Shown: positions 17,255 to 26,840 of the stretch, piece by piece
Layout: every line of letters starts with the position of its first letter
How positions within the stretch are numbered: the stretch's first letter is position 1
NCBI GenBank assembly: GCA_963844205.1
Contig: CAWJNK010000001.1
Location: 1,612,001 to 1,676,000 of the forward strand
Source of the DNA: DASSUW01 sp963844205
GTDB lineage: Bacteria > Actinomycetota > Thermoleophilia > Solirubrobacterales > Solirubrobacteraceae
Reading direction: 5' to 3'
DNA: 64,000 bases
Made by a program: the position numbers and the translations under genes
Notes under the pieces: model-generated
Databases searched by the model: none
Seen by the model: only the letters and a program-made list of their open reading frames with translations
Told to the model about the DNA's origin: nothing

Positions 17255-17998
17255 TCAGACGCCGATCGCGGCGCTGAGCGCGAGCATGAGGGCCGATCCG
17301 CCGGCCGCGCCGACGAGCGCCATCCGCCACGTCCGGCTCGTGAAGGCCTGTGGCACGAGCTCGAGCGCAATGAGCGCGAGCATCGCTCCGGCGGCGAACG
17401 CGAACGAGACCGGGAGCAGACTCTCGATCTCCTCGACGAGGATGTAGGCGATCACGGCACCGACCGGCTGCGGCGCGCTCGTCGCCACGGCGGCCCAGAA
17501 CTGCTGCGACGGGGGGAAGCCGGCATCCCGCATCGGGATCGCGGACGTGGTTCCCTCGGGGATGTTCTGCAGCGCGATTGCGAGCAGGACGAATAGGCCG
17601 AGGCCCTCTCGCTCCGACGCGAACGCCGAGCCGATCGCGAAACCCTCGGGCAGGCTGTGGACCAGCAGCACACCGAAGACGAGCACGGAGCGGCGCACGC
17701 CGTCACCGCGCAGCACGCCGACGTGGACGTCGCGGCCCTCCAGCAGCCGCCGCCCGCCGACCAGGAACAGAACGCCGGCGAGCAGACCCGCGGCGACGGC
17801 GGCGGTCGAGCCTTCGTCGAGCGCGGGCGCCAGCAGGCCGACGACGGACGCCACGGCCATCACGCCCGCGGCGAGGCCCCACAGCAGCGGGCGCAGGGCG
17901 TCCGCCCGCCGCCCGAGCGCGAACACCGGGATCGCGCCGAGGCCGGTGGCCAGCGCGGTGCCGGTGCCGGCGAGCACGAGGAGGCCGAGCTCGCCCAT
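17255..17998 (-). CDS. ZIP family metal transporter
   Basis: A 247-aa membrane protein with about eight hydrophobic segments. The two ZIP metal-site helices are clear: VHSLPEGFAIGSAF (helix IV) and ALQNIPEGTTSAIP (helix V), each with His/Asn-x-x-Pro-Glu-Gly. Predicted to move zinc or another divalent metal across the membrane. The start at 17998 lies 6 bases after the adhE stop, so it is probably co-transcribed with adhE. Zinc or iron supply to the Fe-dependent alcohol dehydrogenase domain is a possible link, by inference only. Confidence 0.88.
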   Translation of the reverse strand: MGELGLLVLAGTGTALATGLGAIPVFALGRRADALRPLLWGLAAGVMAVASVVGLLAPALDEGSTAAVAAGLLAGVLFLVGGRRLLEGRDVHVGVLRGDGVRRSVLVFGVLLVHSLPEGFAIGSAFASEREGLGLFVLLAIALQNIPEGTTSAIPMRDAGFPPSQQFWAAVATSAPQPVGAVIAYILVEEIESLLPVSFAFAAGAMLALIALELVPQAFTSRTWRMALVGAAGGSALMLALSAAIGV

Positions 17999-18004
17999 GA
18001 TGCC

Positions 18005-20584
18005 TCAGCGGCCGTTCCAGCCGGCCTCGAGCAGCTCGAGCAGCTCGGACACCAGCGGCATACGCGGGTTGGTGCGCAGGCTGGGATCGGCGAACGCCGC
18101 GTCGGCCAGCTCGGGCAAGGCGGCCTCGAACTCGCTGCGCGCGATCCCGAGCTCGGACAGGCCCGCCGGCATGCCGACCGCCGCCAGCAGGTCGTCGACG
18201 CCCGCGAACAGCCGCTCGCGGCGCTCCTCGGGGGTACGCCCGCCGAGCCCGTGGACCCACGCCATCTGGGCGTACTTGTCCGGCGCGACGTAGGTCGTGT
18301 AGCCGGGCGCGGGCATGAACTTGCGCGGCAGCGCCGCGTTGTACCGCAGCACGTGGGGAAGGAAGATCGCGTTGGCCCGGCCGTGCGCGATGCCGAAGCG
18401 CGCGCCCACCGCGTGGGCGAGCGCATGGTTGACGCCGACGAACGCGTTCGAAAACGCGAGCCCGGCGAGCGTGGCAGCGTTGCTCATCGCCGTGCGGGCG
18501 GCGAGGTCGTCGCCGTCGGCGTAGGCGCGCGGCAGCGCGTCGAGGATCAGGTGCAGCGCCTGCATGCAGAAGGCGTCCGTATAGGGCGAGGCGAAGATCG
18601 AAACGCCGGCCTCGAGGGCGTGAGTGAGCGCGTCGATGCCGGTGTCCGCCGTCATGTGCGGCGGCATCGTGAGCGTCAGCCGAGGCTCGACGACGGCGAT
18701 GTCCGGCACCAATGAGTAGTCGACAAGCGTGAGCTTGCGGCTCCCCGCGGTCAGCACCGCCGCCGGGGAGACCTCGGAGCCCGTGCCCGACGTCGTCGGC
18801 ACGGCTGCGAGGCGGATCGTGTGGTCGACGTCCGGGTAGTGGGCCACGCGCTTACGGGCGTCGAGGAACGGCAGGGTCAGCTCGGCGAGCGTCAGCTCCG
18901 GGCTCTCGTGGAAAAGGCGCATCGCCTTGGCGGCGTCGAGCACGGAGCCTCCGCCGACTGCGACGATCAGGTCGGGCCGCAGCTTCTCCAGCACGTCGAC
19001 GCCGGCGCGGGCCTGCTCCTCCGTAGGCTCAGGCTCGATCTCCGCGAACACCCGCACCGACCCGGAGAGGTGACGGCGCACCTCGTCGGCCACGCCGCGG
19101 GCCTCGGTGTCGGCGTCGGTGACCAGGAGCGCCTGGGCGGTGCGCAGGCTGCGCAGCTGCTCGATCGAGCCGGGGTTGAAGTACGTGTCCGACGGGACGC
19201 GGAACCATTGCGGCGGCGTCTGCCGCCGCGAAACCGCCTTGATGTTGAGCAGGTTGCGGTAGTTGATGTTCTCGGTGGTGACCGAGCCGCCCCAGGTGCC
19301 GCAGCCGAGTGAGAAGGTCGGCGTCATCGCGTTGTAGACGCCGCCGAGGGCGCCGACCGCCGTCGGCGCGTTGACGAGGATTCGGCCGGTGCGGACGGCC
19401 GTGGCAAACGCGTCGATCACGGCCTCGTCGGTCGCGTAGACCGCGGAGGTGTGCCCCATTCCGCCGTTCTCGAGCACGATCTCGGCGGCGCGTACGGCGT
19501 GCTCGACCGACGGCGAGCGCACCAGCCCGAGCACCGGCATCAGCTTCTCGTGCACGAGCGGGTGGGCCGCGAGCGAGTCGAGTTCGGACGGCAGCGGCGC
19601 GAGCAGGACCTTGTCCTCGGCGCCGGCGGAGAAGCCGGCGAGGCCGGCAAGCGCGGCGCACGACTGGCCGAGCGAGCCCAGCTCGGGATGGCACTCCTCG
19701 TCGAACGAGACCGCCGCCAGCGCGGACGCCTCCTCGTCGGAGAGCAGTCGCGCCCCCATCCGCTGGAGCTCGGCCAGCGTCGCGTCCCAAACGGTGTCGT
19801 CGATGATGCAGGTCTGCTCGGCGGGGCAGATCAGCGACGAGTCGAAGGTCTTCGAGATCAGCATGTCGACGACGGCCATGGGCACGTCGGCGCTGCGGTG
19901 GATGTAGACCGGCGCGTTGCCCGCGCCGACGCTCAGGCACGGCTTGCCGGCGGCGTTGGCCGCTGCGACCGCCTTCGGCCCGCCGGTGGTCCAGATGAAG
20001 TCGACGCCGGGGTGGTGGAAGAGGTACTGGGAGACGTCGAGCGTGGGGTCGGGGATCACCTGCAGCGTCCCCGGCGGCATCCCGGCGCGCTCGCCGGCCT
20101 CCTGGAGGATCTCGACGGCACGCATCGCGCAGCGCGCGGCTCGCGCGGACGGGCGGAAGATGACGGCATTGCGCGTCTTCGCCGCGACGATCGCCTTGAA
20201 CAGCACGGTCGAGGTCGGGTTGGTGATCGGCGTCAGCGCGAGCACCACGCCGACAGGCTCCGCGACGTAGCGGATCGCCCGCTCGGCGTCCTCCTCGATC
20301 ACGCCGACCGAGGGCTTGTTCTTCAGGTAGTCGTAGAGGAACTCGGTGGCGATGTAGTTCTTGACCACCTTGTCCTCGAAGACGCCGAACCCAGTCTCCT
20401 CCATCGCAAGCCGGGCTAGCTCGACCGCATGCTGCAGGCCGGCGACCACCAGCGCCCAGACGATGCGATCGACGGCCTCCTGATCGCCGATCCGCCTGAA
20501 GACATCCGCCGCCGCTCGCGAGGTCGCGACGATCCGGTCGAGTCGCTCGACGTCGAGCGCAGTGGTTTCCGATGCGATGGCCAT
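18005..20584 (-). CDS. adhE: Bifunctional acetaldehyde-CoA / alcohol dehydrogenase
   Basis: An 859-aa fusion that reduces acetyl-CoA to acetaldehyde and then ethanol with two NADH. The N-terminal aldehyde dehydrogenase domain has PITNPTSTVLFKAIVAAKTR, TTGGPKAV and the catalytic Cys253 in SSLICPAEQT. The C-terminal iron alcohol dehydrogenase has GGGSVLDAAKAMRL, PTTSGTGSEVSP and the metal ligands in GIDALTHALEAG, HALAHAVGARFGIAHG and AIFLPHVLRYN. Both domains look complete; length fits the family (~860-890). ATG 20584 was chosen by alignment of the N-terminus; it has a weak ribosome site. Site f lies 59 bp upstream in the divergent promoter with the acyltransferase gene. This is the main NADH sink of the island. 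Confidence 0.95.
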   Translation of the reverse strand: MAIASETTALDVERLDRIVATSRAAADVFRRIGDQEAVDRIVWALVVAGLQHAVELARLAMEETGFGVFEDKVVKNYIATEFLYDYLKNKPSVGVIEEDAERAIRYVAEPVGVVLALTPITNPTSTVLFKAIVAAKTRNAVIFRPSARAARCAMRAVEILQEAGERAGMPPGTLQVIPDPTLDVSQYLFHHPGVDFIWTTGGPKAVAAANAAGKPCLSVGAGNAPVYIHRSADVPMAVVDMLISKTFDSSLICPAEQTCIIDDTVWDATLAELQRMGARLLSDEEASALAAVSFDEECHPELGSLGQSCAALAGLAGFSAGAEDKVLLAPLPSELDSLAAHPLVHEKLMPVLGLVRSPSVEHAVRAAEIVLENGGMGHTSAVYATDEAVIDAFATAVRTGRILVNAPTAVGALGGVYNAMTPTFSLGCGTWGGSVTTENINYRNLLNIKAVSRRQTPPQWFRVPSDTYFNPGSIEQLRSLRTAQALLVTDADTEARGVADEVRRHLSGSVRVFAEIEPEPTEEQARAGVDVLEKLRPDLIVAVGGGSVLDAAKAMRLFHESPELTLAELTLPFLDARKRVAHYPDVDHTIRLAAVPTTSGTGSEVSPAAVLTAGSRKLTLVDYSLVPDIAVVEPRLTLTMPPHMTADTGIDALTHALEAGVSIFASPYTDAFCMQALHLILDALPRAYADGDDLAARTAMSNAATLAGLAFSNAFVGVNHALAHAVGARFGIAHGRANAIFLPHVLRYNAALPRKFMPAPGYTTYVAPDKYAQMAWVHGLGGRTPEERRERLFAGVDDLLAAVGMPAGLSELGIARSEFEAALPELADAAFADPSLRTNPRMPLVSELLELLEAGWNGR

Positions 20585-20642
20585 CCACCGAGTCTCGGCC
20601 GGCGGCCACGCCTGCACATCCGCAACAGCCGCGTGGCCGCGG

Positions 20643-20654
20643 CCGTACTTGTCA
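20643..20654. promoter_or_regulatory. Recurrent island motif, site f (divergent promoter)
   Basis: CCGTACTTGTCA, a G-to-C variant, lies between the adhE start (59 bp away) and the acyltransferase start at 20694 (40 bp away). Could serve both genes. Confidence 0.35.
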
Positions 20655-20693
20655 CGGATCCGCGCAGGCGGCGACGCAGCTAGCGTCGAGCCC

Positions 20694-22019
20694 ATGCGCA
20701 CATCCCACGGCATGTCGAGCGCCGACGCGGCCTGGCTGCACATGGATCGCCCGACCAACCTGATGGTCATCAACAGCGTGCTCTGGTTCGACGAGCCCGT
20801 CGATTGGGAGGCCTACAGGACGGTCGTCCAGGAGCGCCTCGTCGAGCGGTTCGATCGCTTCTCCCAGCGCCCGGTCGAAGGCGTGACGGGCCCGCACTGG
20901 GAGGACGTGGAGCTCGATCTCGACCTGCATGTTCACCACGTCGCGCTGCCCGCGCCGGGTGACCGAGCGGCGCTCGAGGCCTTCGTCTCGGACCGCGTCG
21001 CGATGCCGCTCGATCGCTCGCGCCCGCTGTGGGAGGTCTACCTGATCGACGGCTACGGAGACGGCGCCGCAGTGCTGACGCGCATGCACCACAGCATCGC
21101 CGACGGCATCGCCCTTGCGCGCGTGATGCTGACGCTGACCGACGGGGGGCCGACTGCGGACGGCCACATGTTCGCCGCCTCCAACGGCGGCTCGGCGCTC
21201 GGCACGCTCGGCCGTGCGGCCGGCGCGCTCGCACACGAGGCGATCGACGTCGTGCGGCATCCGCGCCAGGCGCTCGCGACGGCGGTCGAGGACGCCCAGA
21301 CGATCGGCAAGCTCGTCGTCCCCAGCTTCGACCCGAAGTCGGCGATCAGGGGCGAGCAGCGCGCCGCCCACCACGTCGCGTGGTCGGATCCGATCGAGCT
21401 GTGGCGCGTCAAACGCGCCGCGCGCGCGCTCGACGCAACGGTCAACGATGTCCTGGTCAGCGCGGTCACCGCGGCGATCGCCGGGTACCTGCGCGATGCC
21501 GGGACGCTGCCGGACGAAGTGCACGCGCTGGTGCCGTTCAACCTGCGACCGCTCGACGCGCCGCTACCGCGGGAGTTGGGCAACCGGTTCGGCCTCGTGC
21601 TGCTGGGCCTCCCCGTCGGCATCGAGGATCCCGTCGAGCGCACGCTCGAGGTCAAGCGGCGGATGGACGAGATCAAGCACGGGCACGAGGGCGCGATCTC
21701 GTACGGGATCCTCGAGCTCATGGGCCTCACCCCGGCGGCCGTCGAGGCGCGCCTGATCGACTTCTTCTCCGCCAAGGGATCGATGGTGCTGACCAACGTG
21801 CCCGGCCCGCGGCGGCTGCTGTCCGTCGCCGGAACGCGGCTGGCCGGCGTGCTCGTGTGGGCGCCGTGCTCGGGCAGCATCGGCATGAGCGTCAGCGTAT
21901 TCAGCTACGCGGGCAAGGTGACGGTCGGGTTCCTCACCGACGCCGGGCTCGTCCCCGACCCGCGGTCGCTTGCCGACGCGACACGGGCCGAGGCGCTCGC
22001 CCTCTCGCGCTACTCGTAG
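20694..22019 (+). CDS. Wax ester synthase / diacylglycerol acyltransferase
   Basis: A 441-aa WS/DGAT enzyme that esterifies acyl-CoA to diacylglycerol or long-chain alcohol. The catalytic HHxxxDG motif is MHHSIADGIAL (His132, His133, Asp137). Further family blocks are MDRPTNLMVINSVLWF, PLDRSRPLWEVYLIDG, NDVLVSAVTAAIAGYL, VPFNLRP and LTNVPGPRRLLSVAG. The mycobacterial homologue Tgs1 is part of the DosR regulon. ATG 20694 gives the standard N-terminus. The 3' end overlaps the convergent fadD remnant by 10 bases; acyl-CoA ligase and acyltransferase form a logical lipid-storage pair. Confidence 0.93.
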   Translation: MRTSHGMSSADAAWLHMDRPTNLMVINSVLWFDEPVDWEAYRTVVQERLVERFDRFSQRPVEGVTGPHWEDVELDLDLHVHHVALPAPGDRAALEAFVSDRVAMPLDRSRPLWEVYLIDGYGDGAAVLTRMHHSIADGIALARVMLTLTDGGPTADGHMFAASNGGSALGTLGRAAGALAHEAIDVVRHPRQALATAVEDAQTIGKLVVPSFDPKSAIRGEQRAAHHVAWSDPIELWRVKRAARALDATVNDVLVSAVTAAIAGYLRDAGTLPDEVHALVPFNLRPLDAPLPRELGNRFGLVLLGLPVGIEDPVERTLEVKRRMDEIKHGHEGAISYGILELMGLTPAAVEARLIDFFSAKGSMVLTNVPGPRRLLSVAGTRLAGVLVWAPCSGSIGMSVSVFSYAGKVTVGFLTDAGLVPDPRSLADATRAEALALSRYS

Positions 22020-23504
22020 AGCGCTTCGAACTCGCGGCGATAGCGCTCGTTGACGATGGTGCGCTTGACCTTGAGCGTCGGCGTCAGCTCGCCGGCGGTC
22101 TGGGACAGGTCGTGGTCGAGGATCGCAAAGCGCTTGATCTGCTCGATCCGCGCGACCTTGGCGTTCACCTCGTCGACGGTCTCCTGGAGCACTGCGTGGA
22201 CCTTCGGGTCCGTCGTCGTGGCCGAGATCTCCGCCGGGACGCCGGCGCGCTCGGCGAGGGCCGTCAGCTCATCCGGGTCGAGGGTCAGCAGCGCGACGAG
22301 GTAAGGCCGGTTGTCGCCGAAGACGACGGCCTGCGAGACCCAGCGCGTCTCGCGGAGCGCCGTCTCGAGATTCGTCGGGCTGATGTTCTTGCCGCTCGAC
22401 GTGATGATGAGGTCCTTCTTGCGGCCGGTGATGGCGAGGAAGCCCTCCTCGTCGATCTCCCCCAGGTCGCCCGACCGCAGCCAGCCGTCGTCGTCGAACG
22501 TCTCGCCGGTCGCGTCCTCGTCGTGGTGGTAGCCGTCGAACACGTGTGGGCAGCACGGGGCCGGCCGTCTCGCCCCGCCGCTCGGCCGCGTGCAGCCGCG
22601 CGCCGGTGCCGACGGCCCATTCGAACACCCGGCGGCGCACCGGCGAGGCATCCTCGACCGCGCCGAGCGCGCGGGCGTGGATCTTCTCGAACACGCGCGG
22701 AACCGACGGGAGGTACATCGGGCGCGCGTCGGCGATGTCGTCGAGCAGGCGCTTCGGATCGCCCTGCCAGAAGGCGAGCGTCGCGCCGACGTCGAGCGTG
22801 ACGAGCTGCACGACGCGCGCGAGCACGTGCGCCAGCGGGAGGAACATGAACGTCACGACCCCCGGTCGCAACTCGTCGCGGAGCCGGTCCTCGTACATCC
22901 GCATCGTCGCGACGCAGTTGGCGTGCGTGAGCACGCACCCCTTCGGCGGCCCGGTCGTGCCCGACGTGTAGACGATCGTCGCGGCATCGTCCGCCGCCAC
23001 CTCGACGGTCGCGACGTCGCCGGGATCTCCGGTCGCACGCAGATCGTCCATCGACGGCGTCCCGGCGACCGGCAGCATCGTGAACACGTGCTCGAGCGCG
23101 GGCAGCGAGGAGCGGATCTTCGCAATCTTGTCCAGCTGCTCCCGGTCCTCGCAGATGAGCACCGTCGCGCCGGAGTGCGCCAGCACGTACCGGCACTCCT
23201 CGGGCGAGTTGGTCTGGTAGATCGGCACGACGGTGGCGCCGGCGCACAGCGCCCCCCAGTCGGCGATCGTCCATTCGGGACGCGTGCTGCCGAGGATGGC
23301 GACGCGATCGCCCGGTCGCACCCCGTGCGCCATCAGGCCGCCGGCGATCTCGCGCGCAGCCGTGCCGAGATCGGCGAACGAGATCTCCTGCAGGACGCCA
23401 TCGCGTCTGACGCGCATGGCGGTCCCGTGGTGGTTGTCGACGGCGGCGAGCAGGACCCGCGGCAGCGTCGTCGCATGGGCTGTGGGTGAGGAGAGAGCAG
23501 TCAT
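22010..23504 (-). pseudogene. Long-chain acyl-CoA synthetase (FadD-like), central deletion and frameshift
   Basis: The N-terminal part (ATG 23504) reads ATIVYTSGTTGPPKGCVLTHAN (P-loop), FMFLPLAHVLARVVQ and YLPSVPRVFEKIHARALGA, then shifts frame after AERRGETAGPVL near 22555. The C-terminal part in another frame has PHVFDGYHHDEDATGETF, DDGWLRSGDLGEID, ITGRKKDLIITSSGKNISPT and ends at 22010. The ~100 residues normally between them, including the GYGLTET-type substrate/adenylate motif, are gone. The product cannot be a normal ligase. Start and end are well preserved. Gene lies tail to tail with the acyltransferase that would use its product. Confidence 0.82.
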
Positions 23505-23546
23505 AACGCCATCGAGGCTCCCACCGCAACATGCCGTTCACATCCG

Positions 23547-23558
23547 CAACCACTACGC
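23547..23558. promoter_or_regulatory. Recurrent island motif, site g (divergent promoter)
   Basis: CAACCACTACGC is a weaker match in the gap between the divergent fadD (23504) and MMPL (23649) starts. Confidence 0.3.
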
Positions 23559-23648
23559 ACGCTGACAGCGTGAGAGTGGCGGATGGCGAGCGGGCGCGCG
23601 AGTCGTAGCGTCGCTTGCTCAGCCGCCTGCCTACCGGAGGAGACCCTC

Positions 23649-24431
23649 ATGATCCGCCTTGCACGCTTCTCCACACGCCGGCCGTTCGCGTCCTTGGCCA
23701 TCTGGCTCGCCGTGGCGGCGGCCCTCGCTGCGATCGGGCTCGGCGTCAGCTCCTCGCTGTCCCCGACGATCGTCGTCGTTCCCGGCAGCGAGACGGCACG
23801 GGCCGAGCATCTGGCCGAGTCGAACTTCGGCCCGAGTGTCCTCGTTCCCGTGATGCTCGAAGGGCCGAAGGCGGCGCCCTCGAGGTTCACGACTGACGCG
23901 GCCTGGTTGCGGTCGGAGGGCGGGGCCCCGGCGACCGCCGCGAGGACGAAGTAGCCCGGCGGCACCGCCGGCATGATCATGGTCGTCCCGAAACAGTCGG
24001 CCACGGAGCCGGTCACCCGAGGGCTCGGCGAGGAGCTGGTCGCCATGAGCGACTCGTTCGCCAAGGAGAACGGGACCGAGGCCGCCGTCGGCGGGAACGG
24101 CGGCGCGTTCGGCGACTTCACGAGCGAAGGAAGCGAGGCGATCTGGCCGGTCGTCATCGCCGAGCCGGTCGTCATCCTGATCTTGCTGATCGTGCTGCTG
24201 CGGTCGGTGATCCTCCCCGCCGTCGCGGTGGTGTTCGGTGTCGGCGTCGCGATCGCGATCATTCTCGACGCGCTGATCGTGCGGCCGGTCCTCCTGCCCG
24301 CGGCGGCCTCCCTGCTCGGCCGCTGGAGCTGGTGGCCGCTGTCGCGGCAGGCACCGCCGACTCCGCCTACCGCCGGCCAGGCCCCGGCCGAGCGGCCCGC
24401 GCCTGCCGGCGGGCTGCCCGCCAGTGCGTAG
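23649..24431 (+). pseudogene. MMPL/RND-family transporter, reduced to terminal fragments
   Basis: GGAGGAG (23636-23642) precedes ATG 23649, which opens a typical MMPL N-terminus: RLARFSTRRPFASLAIWLAV, then GSETARAEHLAESNFGPSV and VPVMLEGPKA. It stops at 23954. After the stop, in the same frame, sequence of the family's C-terminal half resumes: VMVVP-type stretch IMVVPKQSATEPVTR, IWPVVIAEPVVILILLIVLL, FGVGVAIAIILDALIVRPVL and LLGRWSWWP, ending at 24431. Intact members are ~700 aa with 11-12 membrane helices; most of the transporter, including the first helix bundle, is missing. At least two internal deletions are needed. Confidence 0.8.
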
Positions 24432-24475
24432 GTGACCCCGCACCGACTCGTGGCCCACCCGCACCTCCACACAGC

Positions 24476-24487
24476 GGCGAACTACTG
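24476..24487. promoter_or_regulatory. Recurrent island motif, site h
   Basis: GGCGAACTACTG, an exact core match in the opposite orientation to sites a-e, lies 81 bp before the universal stress protein start at 24568. Confidence 0.5.
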
Positions 24488-24567
24488 ACGTGATGCGGTG
24501 GCTGTCCCGATGGCGGCGCGCCACCTAGGGCGTACGTTCGGACCGACCCCAAGAGGAGGAACCTCCC

Positions 24568-25062
24568 ATGACCGCCACGCAAGAGCCCCATCCCTGCGTC
24601 GTCGTCGGCTTCGATGGCTCGCCGGCCTCGCATGTTGCCCTCTCGCGCGCCATCGAGCGCGTCGGCCCGTACGGCAAGCTCTACCTCGTCCACGCGTGGG
24701 AAGTGCCCGAGGCGTGGCGCGGTCGCGGCAACTACCAGCCGTACGTGGACCGCGCCCTCACCGAGGCAGAGACCGTGATTGAAGGTGCCGTCCAGGCCCA
24801 CCCGGGGCTGAAGGGCATCACGTGGGAGCGCGAGCTGATCGGCGGCCCGGTTGCACGGGCGATCGCCGACGTCGCCGAGGTCCGCAAGGCGGACGAGATC
24901 ATCCTCGGCACGCGCGGCTTCGGCCGCATGCGGGCGCTGCTCGGCAGCGTCGCTCACGAACTGATCCACCTGGCGCCGTGCCCGGTGACCGTCATCCCCG
25001 AGCGGATGGTCGAGCGCGAGGCGGACGCTCCCGTGTCCGAGGCGGCCGGAGCGCCCGCCTGA
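24568..25062 (+). CDS. Universal stress protein, single domain
   Basis: A 164-aa UspA-fold protein: VVVGFDGSPASHVALSRAIE at the N-terminus, VHAWEVPEAW, and an ATP-binding motif GTRGFGRMRALLGSVAHELI (G-2x-G-9x-G-S), ending with CPVTVIPE. ATP-binding Usps act in the cytoplasm in stress survival and growth arrest; several in M. tuberculosis are DosR-controlled. AGAGGAGG about 8 bases upstream supports ATG 24568. Site h lies upstream. The short C-terminal extension is low-complexity. Confidence 0.92.
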   Translation: MTATQEPHPCVVVGFDGSPASHVALSRAIERVGPYGKLYLVHAWEVPEAWRGRGNYQPYVDRALTEAETVIEGAVQAHPGLKGITWERELIGGPVARAIADVAEVRKADEIILGTRGFGRMRALLGSVAHELIHLAPCPVTVIPERMVEREADAPVSEAAGAPA

Positions 25063-25096
25063 GACATGGCCGGCGACGGGCAACTCACCCGGTAGC

Positions 25097-25912
25097 TCAC
25101 GCGGCGGGTGGGCCGCCCAGGATCACGGTATCCACCAGCAGCAGCGCCGCCACGACCGCAACGAGAACCGCGAAGGCCCGGCCGAGCGCGCGCTGTGGGA
25201 GCCGCCGGTTGACCGTTGTGCCGATCAGCGCACCTGCCGCGGTCGCGCCCGCCAGCGCGACCGTCAGACCGACGTTCGGCGCCGCGCCGGCGACGAGGTG
25301 GCTCAGGAGCGCCGCGGCGCCCGTGAGCGTGATGATCACGAGCGAGGTCGCGACCGCACGGCGGAAGCCGGCACCGAACCACACGCTCAACACGGGCACG
25401 ACGATGAAGCCGCCGCCGACCCCGAAGAAGCCGGTCAGCGCGCCCACCCCGAGCCCGGCGGCCACGACGCGACTGGCGGGCGGGCGCGGGCAGCCGCCGT
25501 GGTCGTCGTCCGGGCGGTCGCTCCCGGCGCGCTGCCAGGTCGCCAGAGCGGCGAGCAGCATGACCGGAACGAAGGCCAGGATGAGCGCCGGGCCGCTCAC
25601 CGTGTTGTTGACGAGGGCGCCCACGATCGAGCCTGCCGCGGCCGGCGCCGAGAACAGCAGCGCAAGACGCCAGCAGACCTGACCGTGGCGCGCGAGTGCA
25701 CCCGCCCCGACCGCTGCCGCGACGGCGACCACGATCAGCGACGCGGTCGACGCGGGCCCGACGCCCTCGCCGAGGACGTAGACGAGCACGGGCAGCGCGA
25801 GGATCGCGCCGCCACCGCCCACCGCGCCGACGACGAAACCGATGGCGAGGCCGAAGGGAACGGCGAGCAGGACCTGGCTCAGATCGCCGATGTTACGTCG
25901 CGTAGTTGCCAC
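25097..25912 (-). CDS. TauE/SafE family membrane transporter
   Basis: A 271-aa protein with eight or so hydrophobic segments in two halves, each starting with the family's glycine-rich loop: VVGAVGGGGAILALPVLVY and LTGFFGVGGGFIVVPVLSVW. The family exports sulfite, sulfonates or other small anions. GTG 25912 is the longest start; the N-terminal codons contain motif i, so a start slightly downstream is possible. Convergent with the upstream Usp gene and divergent from the tandem Usp. A tie to the SQR-like sulfur chemistry at the left end is speculative. Confidence 0.85.
   Translation of the reverse strand: MATTRRNIGDLSQVLLAVPFGLAIGFVVGAVGGGGAILALPVLVYVLGEGVGPASTASLIVVAVAAAVGAGALARHGQVCWRLALLFSAPAAAGSIVGALVNNTVSGPALILAFVPVMLLAALATWQRAGSDRPDDDHGGCPRPPASRVVAAGLGVGALTGFFGVGGGFIVVPVLSVWFGAGFRRAVATSLVIITLTGAAALLSHLVAGAAPNVGLTVALAGATAAGALIGTTVNRRLPQRALGRAFAVLVAVVAALLLVDTVILGGPPAA
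25900..25910. promoter_or_regulatory. Recurrent island motif, site i (divergent promoter)
   Basis: GCGTAGTTGCC lies at the TauE start and 64 bp before the tandem Usp start at 25974. One base different from the core of site d. Confidence 0.4.
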
Positions 25913-25973
25913 GGATCACCGGTCGCGGTCGCACCGGATGCCGCGGAACGGCGTGCCCCGTAGCGTCGGCCCC

Positions 25974-26831
25974 ATGACCAGTCGACCGAAGATCATCGTC
26001 GGCATCGATGGCTCGAGCCGCGGAGATGATGCGCTGAAATTCGCCTCGGTCCTCGCGAACGCCATGGGGACCGGACTGCTGCTCGTACACGCCTACGATC
26101 CGGGCGAGGACCGGAAGACCGCGCGCGAGATCCTCGACTCGCACCGAGCCACCGTCGAGAACGTGCCGGTCGAGTCGGTGGCGTACGCCGACCCCTCCCC
26201 CGCCCGGGCGCTCGACCGGGTCGCCGCCGCGCACCAGGCCGCCGTGATCGTCGTCGGCCCGAGCCATCGCGCCGACCTCGGCCTCGTCCTCCCAGGCAGC
26301 ACGGGCCGGCAGCTTCTCCAGATCACCCGCCGCACCGTGGCGGTCGTGCCCCGCGGCTGGCGCCCGAAGGCCGGGGGGACGCTGCGCCACATCGGTTGCG
26401 GCTACGGCTCTTCCCCGCAGTCCGAGGCGGCGCTCGCGACGGCCGCCGAGCTGACGCGGATGCTGGGCGGAGAGCTCGACGTCATGCGAGCCTTCTGGTC
26501 CACACGCCCCTCCGGCGCCATGGCGATGGCCGTCTCCGCCGACCTCCAGATACGAGCACAGGCGGGCCTCGGACAGGTCGTGCAGGCCCTGCCCGAAGGT
26601 TCCAACGCACACGCGAAGCTGCTTTTCAACGACCCGGCAACGGCGCTGATCGCCCGCTCACATGATCTCGACCTGCTCGTCGTGGGCTCGCGCGCCAAGA
26701 GCCCGCTGGGCGCGATCTGGTCTGGGAGCGTGTCGAACCGCGTAATGCGCGAGGCGGCCTGCCCGGTGATCGTCGTGCCTCGCGGGGTCGTCCCCCGGCT
26801 CACCGAGCCGCCGATGTCCCGATCGGCCTGA
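25974..26831 (+). CDS. Universal stress protein, two tandem domains
   Basis: A 285-aa protein with two UspA domains. Domain 1 starts IIVGIDGSSRGDDALKFAS and has GPSHRADLGLVLPGSTGRQLL, an ATP-loop-like stretch. Domain 2 starts HIGCGYGSSPQSEAALATAA and has VGSRAKSPLGAIWSGSVSNR followed by CPVIVVPRG. Tandem Usps of this size are characteristic of actinobacterial stress regulons (Rv2623 type). ATG 25974 is used because upstream in-frame sequence is the promoter with site i. Followed after 9 bases by the PAP2-like gene. Confidence 0.92.
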   Translation: MTSRPKIIVGIDGSSRGDDALKFASVLANAMGTGLLLVHAYDPGEDRKTAREILDSHRATVENVPVESVAYADPSPARALDRVAAAHQAAVIVVGPSHRADLGLVLPGSTGRQLLQITRRTVAVVPRGWRPKAGGTLRHIGCGYGSSPQSEAALATAAELTRMLGGELDVMRAFWSTRPSGAMAMAVSADLQIRAQAGLGQVVQALPEGSNAHAKLLFNDPATALIARSHDLDLLVVGSRAKSPLGAIWSGSVSNRVMREAACPVIVVPRGVVPRLTEPPMSRSA

Positions 26832-26840
26832 GGTGCGGCG

